From positions 1 through 64,000 of the forward strand of contig JAZSDZ010000146.1 in NCBI GenBank assembly GCA_045531435.1: a DNA stretch of 64,000 bases, in the 5' to 3' direction. Below are positions 1-8,965 of the stretch, in pieces. The DNA comes from Fimenecus sp045531435 (GTDB taxonomy: Bacteria; Bacillota; Clostridia; Oscillospirales; Acutalibacteraceae). A program made the position numbers and the translations under genes. The notes below the pieces were generated by a model, which ran no database searches, was not told where the DNA came from, and saw only the letters and a program-made list of their open reading frames with translations. How positions within the stretch are numbered: the first letter of the stretch is position 1; each line of letters opens with the position of its first letter.

Positions 1-502
1 CCTTGACATTTGAAACATCATCTTTTGATGAAGTCACCGAATAACTTATCTGTGACATACCATGTTGAGTTGAGGTTTCGTCAAGCAAAGAAATTCTCTG
101 CTCAATTGCAAGGTCTTTTACATTCCATGTTGCAACAAGAGTATTACCATCTCGACTGATTTCAACTTCTGAACTGTCAATACCAAGAAAACCGTATTTT
201 CCGCCGAAGATATATTCCTCAACATCTCCGTTATCTCTTGTAATACGGAAGGATGTGAAGGATGTATCGTAGTCTTCAGACGGATAAAGCAAATTCTTAT
301 CGTTATCTGCTTTATTTAACTTATCACCTTCACGGGTTGAAATAAGGAAACCACCATTTTTACGTGATAAAGTGACTCCGAGATATTCATCTGCCATTTC
401 AAGAACAGTATCTTCGTCAGCAGCAAAACCTGCAAGAGGAAATGCACTAATAGTGATAACTACGGTTAAGATAACCGCTATTATTTTATTGATTTTTTTC
501 AT
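1..502 (-). CDS. Secreted protein of unknown function, N-terminal part
   Basis: The reading frame is open from an ATG at 502 to the window edge, so only about 167 N-terminal residues are visible. It starts with a classical signal peptide: a short Lys-rich start (MKKINK), a hydrophobic core of about 18 residues and a likely cleavage after GFAA, near residue 29. The mature part is acidic and rich in beta-prone stretches with no family I recognise. A GAGGTGA ribosome-binding site lies 7 bases ahead of the ATG. The gene starts 24 bases after the stop of the giant Ig-like protein, with no terminator between, so the two are probably co-transcribed and co-secreted. The start and signal peptide are clear; the function is unknown. 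Confidence 0.85.
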   Translation of the reverse strand, partial: MKKINKIIAVILTVVITISAFPLAGFAADEDTVLEMADEYLGVTLSRKNGGFLISTREGDKLNKADNDKNLLYPSEDYDTSFTSFRITRDNGDVEEYIFGGKYGFLGIDSSEVEISRDGNTLVATWNVKDLAIEQRISLLDETSTQHGMSQISYSVTSSKDDVSNVK

Positions 503-526
503 AAATTTATCACCTCGGTACCTTTC

Positions 527-3500
527 TTATTCCACATACAATACAAAACGGATTGTATCTCTGCCCTGAGTTGTAAGAAGGAATGTATAGTAGCCTGATT
601 CATCCAGACTAACCTGATATGTTTTGTTTGTATCCTTTGAATATCCATCAGTAAGGTATGTAGCACCCACTTTAAGATTACCTGCTGTCTTTCTTCCCTG
701 TTCCCATACAAGCTTATATGGTTCACCTGAGAAGTTAACTGTAATTTCCTGAGTACCATTTTCAACAATAATTGTTGAATCTCTTTCAACAATTTCGCCG
801 TTCACTGTAATACGAGCTTCGTTTCCGTCATAAAATCTAATCCAACCAACCCTTGAGGTTGTGTTACCCGCTTCATCAGTAACCTTATAAATAACTGAAT
901 TCTTACCAACTGAACGAACATATTCAAAAGTAAATAAAAGATTGTTTGTTGTTGTACGATTATCTGATACTACTATATTATCACGAAGAAGCTCTGTTAC
1001 TTCTTCATCACTTGCATCAATAGAAATAGAAACGATACCCTTGTCGATAATAAGTGACGGAGCAAGATAATCAGCAAGAGGAATCTTTGCAAATTGTGCA
1101 AAAGCTGAATTACCATAAGCATCAACTGCGTAAACTGTTGGATAAAGTCCTGCTGAATCAGCCTCTACAGTAAGCATTACCCATTCACCTGCAGGAGCAT
1201 TAACCTCTGCACCACGGCTTACACTGATTGTTGAATCACGGGAAACCTTTGCGTAGAAAGTATCGCCAACCTTGATGTTATATTCTTCAGGCTCATCGAT
1301 TACAGTTATCTTACCATCACTACCCTTTATACCAATTGTAAGTACAAGGTCCTCGGTAATGATTTCAGAGAAATTAACATTAAGTCTTACAACATTACCT
1401 GCAGTATCAAAAATGTTATATGTCTTCTCTCCTACTTCTGTTACTGTACGTGATATAGATGTGCCACTACCTGCTACACCTGTGAGTGTAATCAATTCAT
1501 CTGCTGTAAAGGTCACAACAGCACTCCTATGATTTTCACTGTATTCAACACTTGCAGTAACTACCGGTGGAGTCTTATCAATTGTACTGATAACAGGAAG
1601 CTCAATTACAGTCTGCTTCTTGTTAACTGTTGCTGTAACCTTAAGATAAAGCTTTGATGTTGTGTTCTGCTTGAATACAACAGTAACTCTGTCCTGAAGA
1701 TTAGAAACCTTCACTCCCTCAGGTGCTGTAATTTCTTCACCTGCTTCGTTAACAAGTACAACACTGCTCAAATCCTTATCAAAATCAAGCTGTACACTGA
1801 TGTCGCTGTTTGTAAGCTTTTCACCATTAGATTCATAATTTGCTGACCACTTTTCACTTTCAACATAAGGAACAGTTGCATCAATCGCCTTGATTGTTGT
1901 CTTGATTTCACCTGTATAAGTTATTGAATTATACTTGTATGAATAATAAACAACTACATCTGTATCCTTTTCAAAGCTGTATGATAAATAAGGACAACCG
2001 TAGAAAACTGAATCCTTATCATTCTCATAAACCACAACAGGCTCAGTATTTGTTATTGCAAGGTCTGTTACGCCCTCAAGTGATGGCGGAAGAAGATAAA
2101 GTCTTACTGCATCACCTGATTTTGTCAACACTTGAGCATATTCAGGTGTCGGAGCACCTTCACCAAGAGTCTCGATTTCAAAGAGTACACTATTAACATT
2201 ATTTTCCGAGTCAACGACATGAAGTACAAATGTTACATTCTTTGTAACAACAAGTGACCTGCCCATAAGAGTTACGCCATCGATTACTTCGCTTGTACCA
2301 GTACTGAATTTAGGTACATCACCGTAAATGTCAGTTGTTATGAATAATTTTGTTTCATTTTCATCTACAACCTCAATTTTGAAGTTATATTTTTCAGCCC
2401 AACCAAGTGACTTGATATACTCATCAATATCAGTAACAGGATTTTCAGTTAACTGATTGAGAATTACCATTGAATCCTCGGGACGAGTTTTGTCAACTGA
2501 CTCAAAATGATTAGGAGATGTATGTGTATTGTTGTTATAAGTTACAAATGTACCGATCGCCACATCTGGCTTGTATGTATCGTCCTTTGTTGTAGAAAGC
2601 TCAGGCATTCTTATTTCAACAGGAAGCTCAACAGTGAAGTCGGCACCTTCCATTCCGTATTCATTTACATAGCCTGTGAATGTATGTGTTGTTTCTCCAC
2701 CTGCAACGAAGATATATTGAACACTACTACCTGTATTAGGGTCAATAAGTCTGCTTCCGTTTTCATCTGTAAGAACAACTGTCACATTCTGCTCGACATA
2801 TCCGTTTTCCTCAGCAAATGCTGTGTCATATATCCAGATAGCCTTTGGAGAAATAGGAGTTGTGTTGATGTTTGTGATATTAACAGGATACTGTGTATCA
2901 CCATAAGTGATATTAAAGGTTACGTTTTCCTGAAGCACGATTGTCATTTCAGCAGTTGAATTTCCTGTAACTACTGTTCCTTCAGGAAGTGTTGATTCAT
3001 CAACCGAAGCAATTCCGTCAGTACATTTTACTGTAACTGTTACAGGCTTACATGTAGGTGCTGTTTCTGAAATTTCAATAGAAGGATTATCAATAAAACC
3101 TGTAATATCAACTGTCTGTGTATATGTTCTTCCGTATTTATCGGTAAATTCAACCTCATATTTACCGTTACTGTATGCAGTAAGTGTTGGACTAAGTGAA
3201 TAATCTGTTCCTGCATATTCACTGAGTTTAACATAAGTGTTAGCTGTAAGAGGTGCTTGTCCAAAGGTTGGTGCAACCGCTGTATCCTGCGAAATTATAG
3301 GTTTTGTATTAGGTGCTGTAATTGTTGTTTTATACTCATAGGCTTTTCTTTCACCATCTTCGTTTTCCCAGTTGTAATATAAGATTTTTACAGTATGTTC
3401 AACATCTTTACCTTCTGCAATTTTTGGGTTATAAGGCATTACAATTTTAACATTATCATAAGTTCCACTGTACTCGTCAACAATTCTTTCATATCCTACA

Positions 3501-6500
3501 ACACCACCTGTCGCTGATGTTGTAAAGTCATTTCTGCTATCATCAGGGTCTGCCCATACTGTTACAGGAGCTTCATTGTCAATTTCAACTGTGAAATACT
3601 CAACTGTTTCTGCAAGTGAATATCCGTAAGCCCATCCGTCTGTGTAATGACCATAATAATTTTCGGAATATGATGTATTACTGATTGAGTATTCAATTCC
3701 ATCCTCAGTTCCGTTAGCACCTGTTTCGAGGAACCAAAAACCTATACCATAAGGGTATTCATTATTTGCATTGTTCTTATAAAGTCCATTCTGACTATCA
3801 TGCTCATTTGTGAGAATCGGATAGAAAATTCTTGCATTACCTGAGCTATCAACAGCACAAAGAATCTGGTTCAAATCAGAATAACTGCCTTTGTCAAATT
3901 TACCGAGATAACCGTTAGAATTCATAAGCGGAATTGAGTTATAATCAGTAATTTCTTCAAAGTTGTAGCCTGAACCATTACCATAGCCGATGTAAAGCTT
4001 CAAACCAGCATCGTCATAAGAAACTGATTCAACATAAGCCTCTGCATTATCAGCATAATGCTTTATGATTTCATTTCCGTCAGCATCAACTGACCTTTCA
4101 GTTATGGAGTCCATAAAATTAAATCCGAATTCAGCTTCAGGAGCTTCTGTATCAACATTGATTTTCATCTGTCGAACTGAAGAAAGTGCACCATTTGTCA
4201 TAACGACCTGATAGCAAACAACATTTTCACCTGCTGTAAGCTTAAAGCCATCGGCAACATTTGCCGCTGCAAGCTCTTCAGCTGTGAGAATATTTTCAGG
4301 CAAAAGATTCACCTGAACATCAGCATAGAATTCGCGTTCTGTCAATTCTATGAAACCTGTGCTTATGTTGACTGAGTTATAATCTCCTGTACTTGCTGCA
4401 TTCCAAATACGAAGTCCTAATGGTGAACCTACATTCTCACCCAAATATGCTTCGTAATAAGAATCATCGTCAAGAGTAGTTGTAAATCTGATGCTTGTAT
4501 CACCATCATCATTAAGTGAATTAGTATCACCTGCAAGGTAAATAGGATTGTCACCAATCTTTATAAGCTCTCTGTTGTCAAAATAAGTTTGTACTAAATA
4601 GCCGTTTCCATCATCAACCATTTCCTGATATTCTTCACGGGTTGCGGCACCAAGTGAAACAAAGCTGAGATACTGTCCTTCAGGAGCAGTATTTACAACC
4701 TGAACACCACCGTCATAGGCATCAATACTTGCAGTAACTGTATGCTCAGAAACACCGAAGTTTGAAGGAGCTATTGCAGCATCAAGCATAATTGCATCAA
4801 GTGTAAATATCTGCTTTCCTCCCGCCTTCTGCTCAACATAAACCTGAAGTGCATAAAGTCCGCTTTCGTAATCTGTTCCCTTGATGGCAAATTTCTGTTC
4901 TTCACCTTCTGAAAGTCTTATTCTTTCAGAAACTTCAACAACTGCACCATTTTCATCTTTTGCAGGTTTGCCTTCAGTATCAAGCTTTATAAGTACAGCA
5001 TAAGAAGTTTCAAAATTAACATCATTTCTATACCAACTATACATAAGAGCATTATTAAGATTGTAATGATATCTTACACCATCAATTGAGTTATTAAATT
5101 TATAGAAGCTTACTTTTGAGTCATTATATGTCTTTTCTGTAATCGTCTGAATCTCATTTAGATTATTTCTTACAGTAACATTAGAAATCTTATGTACATT
5201 ATTATTCTTTGGTGCATAGCGAACTGTAAATTCCTCACTTTCGTGAAGCATCAGGTCATCACGACTGTCATATCTAGCACCGGCAACAGGAGTGAGGTTA
5301 GTCATACTCGCTGCAAACTGAACAGTCATTGTACCATAACGTGTCCAATCAGGACTTTCTATAACAATTTCATCACCATAAACGCCTAATTCACCATTGT
5401 TAGAAAGGTTAACTCTGTACCATGTACCCTCACCAAAAAGATTTGTTCCATCCTCTGTGTAATTGTCAAAAGCTCTTACATATGTTTTTCTGACAGTAAC
5501 ATAGTTTTCTATATCTTCCACTGTTACAAAAGCTCTTGTGTAGAGTGTACCCTGTGATTCACCTGCATATTCAGGCTCAAAAACCTTAATGTTAATTGAA
5601 CCATCAGGAAGTGAAGGGTCACCTATTATTTCATAATTCGCATTTACTCTGTTTAAATCAAGAGTATAAACACTTGTAACTTCTGTCTGTATATTAGCAG
5701 TAATCATATCAGATTTAACGTCATTAACTCTTACATAAAGAGTTTCAACCACTGTCCCACTACCTGTAACATCACCAAGGACTGTTGTTTCAACAGTCTG
5801 CTGTGCATCATCATAGCCATAATATGTATATGCATTTTTCCATATACCGTTTTCGCCCCATTTATAGTCAATGGACAAAATACCGTTAGTATCTGTTGCG
5901 GTGATATGACCAATTACTCTTTGTGTACTTGTTTCATCATAATTAGGTGTAATTATACCTAAAGCCTGAGAAATTATAACGCTTGGTCCAACTTCGTCAA
6001 TATCAAGCTTATCAAAGAGAATTGTTGTTTCTCTTTCATTTTCAACTGCATCCTTGAGTCTGAAATCGATTTCAATACCCTCTGCATTATTGATTTCTAC
6101 ACCATCAACCTCATTAATAATGATGTGCATAAAATATGTGCCTTCTTTTGTCAGCTTAAGTGCTGAAACCTGATTATTACCAACACTTGCTTCTGTAAGT
6201 ACCACATCATCTGTGAGCTTAACTGAATCAGTAAATGCATATCTGAAAGGTAAATCAGTATCACCATTATAACCGTTTACTGAAATTGAACCATTAGGTT
6301 CGTCGCCCTTTCGTTCAATTCCTGCAAAGAATTTTCCGTCAGCACTCACACCATCAGAAAAGTTTAATTCTGCAATAATGTGCACCTCACCTGTTTCGGA
6401 ATTAATCTCTTTAACAGTATCAACAACCTCAACTGAAGGTCCTTCAATATCAAGGAAGGTCTGTTTATTAACAGGAGTGCCATCTTTTACAAAATCGACT

Positions 6501-8005
6501 GAACCACCCTCTGCAAGGTGATTATCAGATGAGTCTGTTACATTACCTGCATTTATAAGGCGGACAGGCTTAATCTGAGTACCTGAAGCTGTCATATCAC
6601 TTGTAATTGTGAAAGGAGCAAAATCAAGTTTTGTCACATAATCACTATTTACAGACTCTCTGTGAGTATTAGTATAGCCGATAAGACTTGTAGTGACAGG
6701 ATTTCCATTTTTATCATTTATGCTCCACTCAAGCTTCAAATTGTTGCTTATCGTTGATTCAAGAAGCTTTTTGCTGATAATAAGGTCTGCATCAATCTTA
6801 TCACCAACATTTGAAATAAGCTGTGTTGCATCTTCAATTTCAATTGTGCCGTTTTCGTCAGGCTCAACATCCGCAAGGCTTGAGCCACTCATTTCAATTC
6901 TTGTAACAAATGGGTCAAGAGCATCGATATAAAGACTTTCTGCTGCTACATTTTTATCATATGGTAATTGAAGCGGATTACCTGCAAGGTCAACTACAGG
7001 AGTCTTAACAGCATTTTTGAGCATATTTGGAGTATTATCCATATATCTTTCAATATAATATGTCTTATCAATTGAAGCATTTGTAACTAAAATAACAATA
7101 TATCTTGCACCATAAGTGATTCCATCTGCTGTTTTATATTCTTTTCTGCTGATTTTCTGCCAATCGTCCTCAACAATCTTAAAGCCGATTTTACCGTCTT
7201 CGTTATTAAGAGCAACTGCCTCAGCAATTACATCAACCTTATCATAAACCTCACGAAGATTTGAGTTATCGAGGGTAAGTTTAATTCTTACATTTTTCAA
7301 ATCATCAGGAGTAATCTTATGGTCAGCAGGACGAAGCATCTCACCTGCATCAAGCCAGAGAATAGGTCTGTTATCAAACTGTGGGTCTTTATCTGTCACA
7401 CTATATGTCCAACCCTCGCTACCCGGTTTGTATCTGTCAACAAAAGCAATGCGGATATAACTCCAGATTGTTGCATCATCACCTGAAAATCCGACATTTT
7501 TGCTACTGGAAAACGAAGATTCATATTCAGTATGCTTATGACCGTCAAAAAATGTTGCAAAATACTTGCGTTCAAGAATATCTGATTGAATCGGTAAGGT
7601 TTCCTCATTATGTTTGTATGAAACACTATATTTTTTCTGTTCATCAGACAGTCCCTTTGGATAGCTCGCATAGTAATATCCTCGGATTTCTGCACCACGA
7701 AGGCCACCACTACCACTATGGAATTCATAAAATCCACGGTTAGAGGAGTCCCATGTATAATGCTCAGCTCTGTTAAAATATGAATAAAGAGATGAGTTTA
7801 CATATTTGGTATCCTCTAAATTAGCGACAAGATATCCGTTTTCACCTACTTCAGGCCAAGGAAGATATGAGTCTGCTCTTGCAAACAAAACAGCAGCAGG
7901 TGCGATAACACCGAGTACTATTGATGCACTTAAAACAACTGCTGTTATCTTCTTTCCCTTTTTCGTTTTTGTAATTTTCTTGATAAATTCTTTCATTTTA
8001 TTCAA
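527..8005 (-). CDS. Giant secreted multi-domain Ig-like protein (2,492 residues)
   Basis: A single uninterrupted frame. The N-terminus is a long, basic signal peptide (ten or more Lys in the first 22 residues, a hydrophobic core, probable cleavage after ARA near residue 45). The rest looks like a string of beta-sandwich Ig-like domains. Their linkers repeat a D-x-x-A/G-P type signature, seen in IEGPSVEV, IDEVGPSV, VDTEAPEA, IDNEAPVT and IDKTPPVV. There is no LPxTG sorting signal, SLH domain or C-terminal membrane anchor; the protein ends in FVLYVE. It is therefore probably released, or held non-covalently on the cell or substrate. The start is most likely TTG at 8005, because GGAGGTG lies 6 bases upstream; the next in-frame ATG (7996) is 15 bases from that site. 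The role is unknown; adhesion or an extracellular scaffold is inference. Its promoter carries the same repeats as the adjacent sensor kinase promoter. Confidence 0.9.
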   Translation of the reverse strand: MNKMKEFIKKITKTKKGKKITAVVLSASIVLGVIAPAAVLFARADSYLPWPEVGENGYLVANLEDTKYVNSSLYSYFNRAEHYTWDSSNRGFYEFHSGSGGLRGAEIRGYYYASYPKGLSDEQKKYSVSYKHNEETLPIQSDILERKYFATFFDGHKHTEYESSFSSSKNVGFSGDDATIWSYIRIAFVDRYKPGSEGWTYSVTDKDPQFDNRPILWLDAGEMLRPADHKITPDDLKNVRIKLTLDNSNLREVYDKVDVIAEAVALNNEDGKIGFKIVEDDWQKISRKEYKTADGITYGARYIVILVTNASIDKTYYIERYMDNTPNMLKNAVKTPVVDLAGNPLQLPYDKNVAAESLYIDALDPFVTRIEMSGSSLADVEPDENGTIEIEDATQLISNVGDKIDADLIISKKLLESTISNNLKLEWSINDKNGNPVTTSLIGYTNTHRESVNSDYVTKLDFAPFTITSDMTASGTQIKPVRLINAGNVTDSSDNHLAEGGSVDFVKDGTPVNKQTFLDIEGPSVEVVDTVKEINSETGEVHIIAELNFSDGVSADGKFFAGIERKGDEPNGSISVNGYNGDTDLPFRYAFTDSVKLTDDVVLTEASVGNNQVSALKLTKEGTYFMHIIINEVDGVEINNAEGIEIDFRLKDAVENERETTILFDKLDIDEVGPSVIISQALGIITPNYDETSTQRVIGHITATDTNGILSIDYKWGENGIWKNAYTYYGYDDAQQTVETTVLGDVTGSGTVVETLYVRVNDVKSDMITANIQTEVTSVYTLDLNRVNANYEIIGDPSLPDGSINIKVFEPEYAGESQGTLYTRAFVTVEDIENYVTVRKTYVRAFDNYTEDGTNLFGEGTWYRVNLSNNGELGVYGDEIVIESPDWTRYGTMTVQFAASMTNLTPVAGARYDSRDDLMLHESEEFTVRYAPKNNNVHKISNVTVRNNLNEIQTITEKTYNDSKVSFYKFNNSIDGVRYHYNLNNALMYSWYRNDVNFETSYAVLIKLDTEGKPAKDENGAVVEVSERIRLSEGEEQKFAIKGTDYESGLYALQVYVEQKAGGKQIFTLDAIMLDAAIAPSNFGVSEHTVTASIDAYDGGVQVVNTAPEGQYLSFVSLGAATREEYQEMVDDGNGYLVQTYFDNRELIKIGDNPIYLAGDTNSLNDDGDTSIRFTTTLDDDSYYEAYLGENVGSPLGLRIWNAASTGDYNSVNISTGFIELTEREFYADVQVNLLPENILTAEELAAANVADGFKLTAGENVVCYQVVMTNGALSSVRQMKINVDTEAPEAEFGFNFMDSITERSVDADGNEIIKHYADNAEAYVESVSYDDAGLKLYIGYGNGSGYNFEEITDYNSIPLMNSNGYLGKFDKGSYSDLNQILCAVDSSGNARIFYPILTNEHDSQNGLYKNNANNEYPYGIGFWFLETGANGTEDGIEYSISNTSYSENYYGHYTDGWAYGYSLAETVEYFTVEIDNEAPVTVWADPDDSRNDFTTSATGGVVGYERIVDEYSGTYDNVKIVMPYNPKIAEGKDVEHTVKILYYNWENEDGERKAYEYKTTITAPNTKPIISQDTAVAPTFGQAPLTANTYVKLSEYAGTDYSLSPTLTAYSNGKYEVEFTDKYGRTYTQTVDITGFIDNPSIEISETAPTCKPVTVTVKCTDGIASVDESTLPEGTVVTGNSTAEMTIVLQENVTFNITYGDTQYPVNITNINTTPISPKAIWIYDTAFAEENGYVEQNVTVVLTDENGSRLIDPNTGSSVQYIFVAGGETTHTFTGYVNEYGMEGADFTVELPVEIRMPELSTTKDDTYKPDVAIGTFVTYNNNTHTSPNHFESVDKTRPEDSMVILNQLTENPVTDIDEYIKSLGWAEKYNFKIEVVDENETKLFITTDIYGDVPKFSTGTSEVIDGVTLMGRSLVVTKNVTFVLHVVDSENNVNSVLFEIETLGEGAPTPEYAQVLTKSGDAVRLYLLPPSLEGVTDLAITNTEPVVVYENDKDSVFYGCPYLSYSFEKDTDVVVYYSYKYNSITYTGEIKTTIKAIDATVPYVESEKWSANYESNGEKLTNSDISVQLDFDKDLSSVVLVNEAGEEITAPEGVKVSNLQDRVTVVFKQNTTSKLYLKVTATVNKKQTVIELPVISTIDKTPPVVTASVEYSENHRSAVVTFTADELITLTGVAGSGTSISRTVTEVGEKTYNIFDTAGNVVRLNVNFSEIITEDLVLTIGIKGSDGKITVIDEPEEYNIKVGDTFYAKVSRDSTISVSRGAEVNAPAGEWVMLTVEADSAGLYPTVYAVDAYGNSAFAQFAKIPLADYLAPSLIIDKGIVSISIDASDEEVTELLRDNIVVSDNRTTTNNLLFTFEYVRSVGKNSVIYKVTDEAGNTTSRVGWIRFYDGNEARITVNGEIVERDSTIIVENGTQEITVNFSGEPYKLVWEQGRKTAGNLKVGATYLTDGYSKDTNKTYQVSLDESGYYTFLLTTQGRDTIRFVLYVE

Positions 8006-8060
8006 TTACAGCACCTCCGACAAAGAAATATCATATAAGAATTGCATTCTGTTATTTTGT

Positions 8061-8094
8061 ATTTTATCACATCGAGCGTAACAAAATCGTAACA
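8061..8094 (-). promoter_or_regulatory. Promoter with SARP-type direct-repeat operator, giant exoprotein operon
   Basis: On the minus strand, two copies of the heptamer TGTTACG (8094-8088 and 8083-8077) are separated by 4 bases, giving an 11-base period. Ten bases further on is a good -10 element, TAAAAT (8066-8061), and no recognisable -35 hexamer. Tandem heptamers with 4-base spacing just ahead of the -10 element are the known layout of promoters activated by SARP-type regulators. The same block occurs ahead of the sensor kinase gene (10757-10790). Confidence 0.7.
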
Positions 8095-8137
8095 TTTTGG
8101 TATTAATATTTAAAAAAATAAAAATTTTTATTAAAAT

Positions 8138-8162
8138 ACCCTGATTTATATAAAATCAGGGT
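8138..8162 (-). terminator. Rho-independent terminator after the response regulator gene
   Basis: A perfect 10-bp stem (ACCCTGATTT paired with AAATCAGGGT) with a 5-base loop is followed on the minus strand by the T-rich run ATTTTAATAAAAATTTTT. It lies 12 bases after the regulator stop codon and separates the two-component operon from the giant gene. Confidence 0.85.
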
Positions 8163-8173
8163 AAATACAATTT

Positions 8174-8965
8174 TTAATTGTGTATTTTAAAAAGCTGAGC
8201 GTTTCTATCTTCTGCCCATTCATATTCCTGTAAATAATGACCATCATATTTTTTTGCAGCATTTTTATCGCCTGACAAAATACGATATAAATCACAATCA
8301 ACCATATCAGTACGAAGAAAACGACGATTGCCTTTTGACTCGATTATATCGCCAATACCTGCATCATCAAGAGAATCACAAAGTCGCTTAAAGGTCATAC
8401 GGAACAGGGATTGTGTATTAGCATCGTTTGGTCTGTCAGGCCAAAGTGCTGCTATGCCCTCACCTGTTGTAACACCTTTGTCAGCAGCATCTGTAAGAAG
8501 TGCAAAAAGTTCTCTTGCCTTGGCACCGTTTATGTGTACTGACTTACCTGCTAATGTAAGAGATAATGCAGGGATTGTAGTAATAACAATGCTTCGTGAT
8601 GAGGGAAGTGGTACTGATTTACATTTATGAAGCTCCCTCTGAATATCGGATGCAAGATATGGCTTTAATACGTATCCTGTCGCATCGACTCCCCAGGCAT
8701 CCATAGCATATTGAGAATATGCAGTTACAAAAACAACTCTTATATCAGGATTTATTTCCTTTAGCTGTGCTGCAAGACCTAATCCATGAATTCCAGGCAT
8801 TTCCATATCGCAGAATGCCACATCAACTACATTATTCTTTGCAAACTCCAAAGCATCTAAACCATTCTGAAACATATCAAGACTTTTTATTTCGGGAAAA
8901 TCCTTAACTGTAAATTTAAAATTTTCAAGATTTGGTCTTTCGTCATCAACATAAATTATACGCAT
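8174..8965 (-). CDS. Response regulator with receiver and SARP-like winged-helix domain
   Basis: 263 residues. Residues 1-115 form a receiver domain: acidic pair D7/D8, phospho-acceptor D53 in FCDMEMPG, T81 in FVTAYS and K101 in LKPY are all present. Residues about 135-235 match the pattern of the SARP/AfsR-type winged-helix DNA-binding domain: INGAKARELFALL, then LWPDRPNDANTQSLFR, then FKRLCDSL, ending near DCDLYRIL. This C-terminus is unlike LytTR or OmpR-type output domains. An AAGGAGG site precedes the ATG, and the start overlaps the 3' end of the kinase gene by 10 bases, so the pair is translationally linked. It probably activates both its own operon and the giant secreted gene, as both promoters carry SARP-style repeats. 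The receiver call is firm; the SARP-like call rests on sequence pattern. Confidence 0.88.
   Translation of the reverse strand: MRIIYVDDERPNLENFKFTVKDFPEIKSLDMFQNGLDALEFAKNNVVDVAFCDMEMPGIHGLGLAAQLKEINPDIRVVFVTAYSQYAMDAWGVDATGYVLKPYLASDIQRELHKCKSVPLPSSRSIVITTIPALSLTLAGKSVHINGAKARELFALLTDAADKGVTTGEGIAALWPDRPNDANTQSLFRMTFKRLCDSLDDAGIGDIIESKGNRRFLRTDMVDCDLYRILSGDKNAAKKYDGHYLQEYEWAEDRNAQLFKIHN

Noticed and set aside
1272..7743. Several antisense frames within the giant gene, such as 2507-2959 and 7381-7743
   Set aside because: They mirror the coding bias of the long frame, lack ribosome-binding sites and have no domain-like content.
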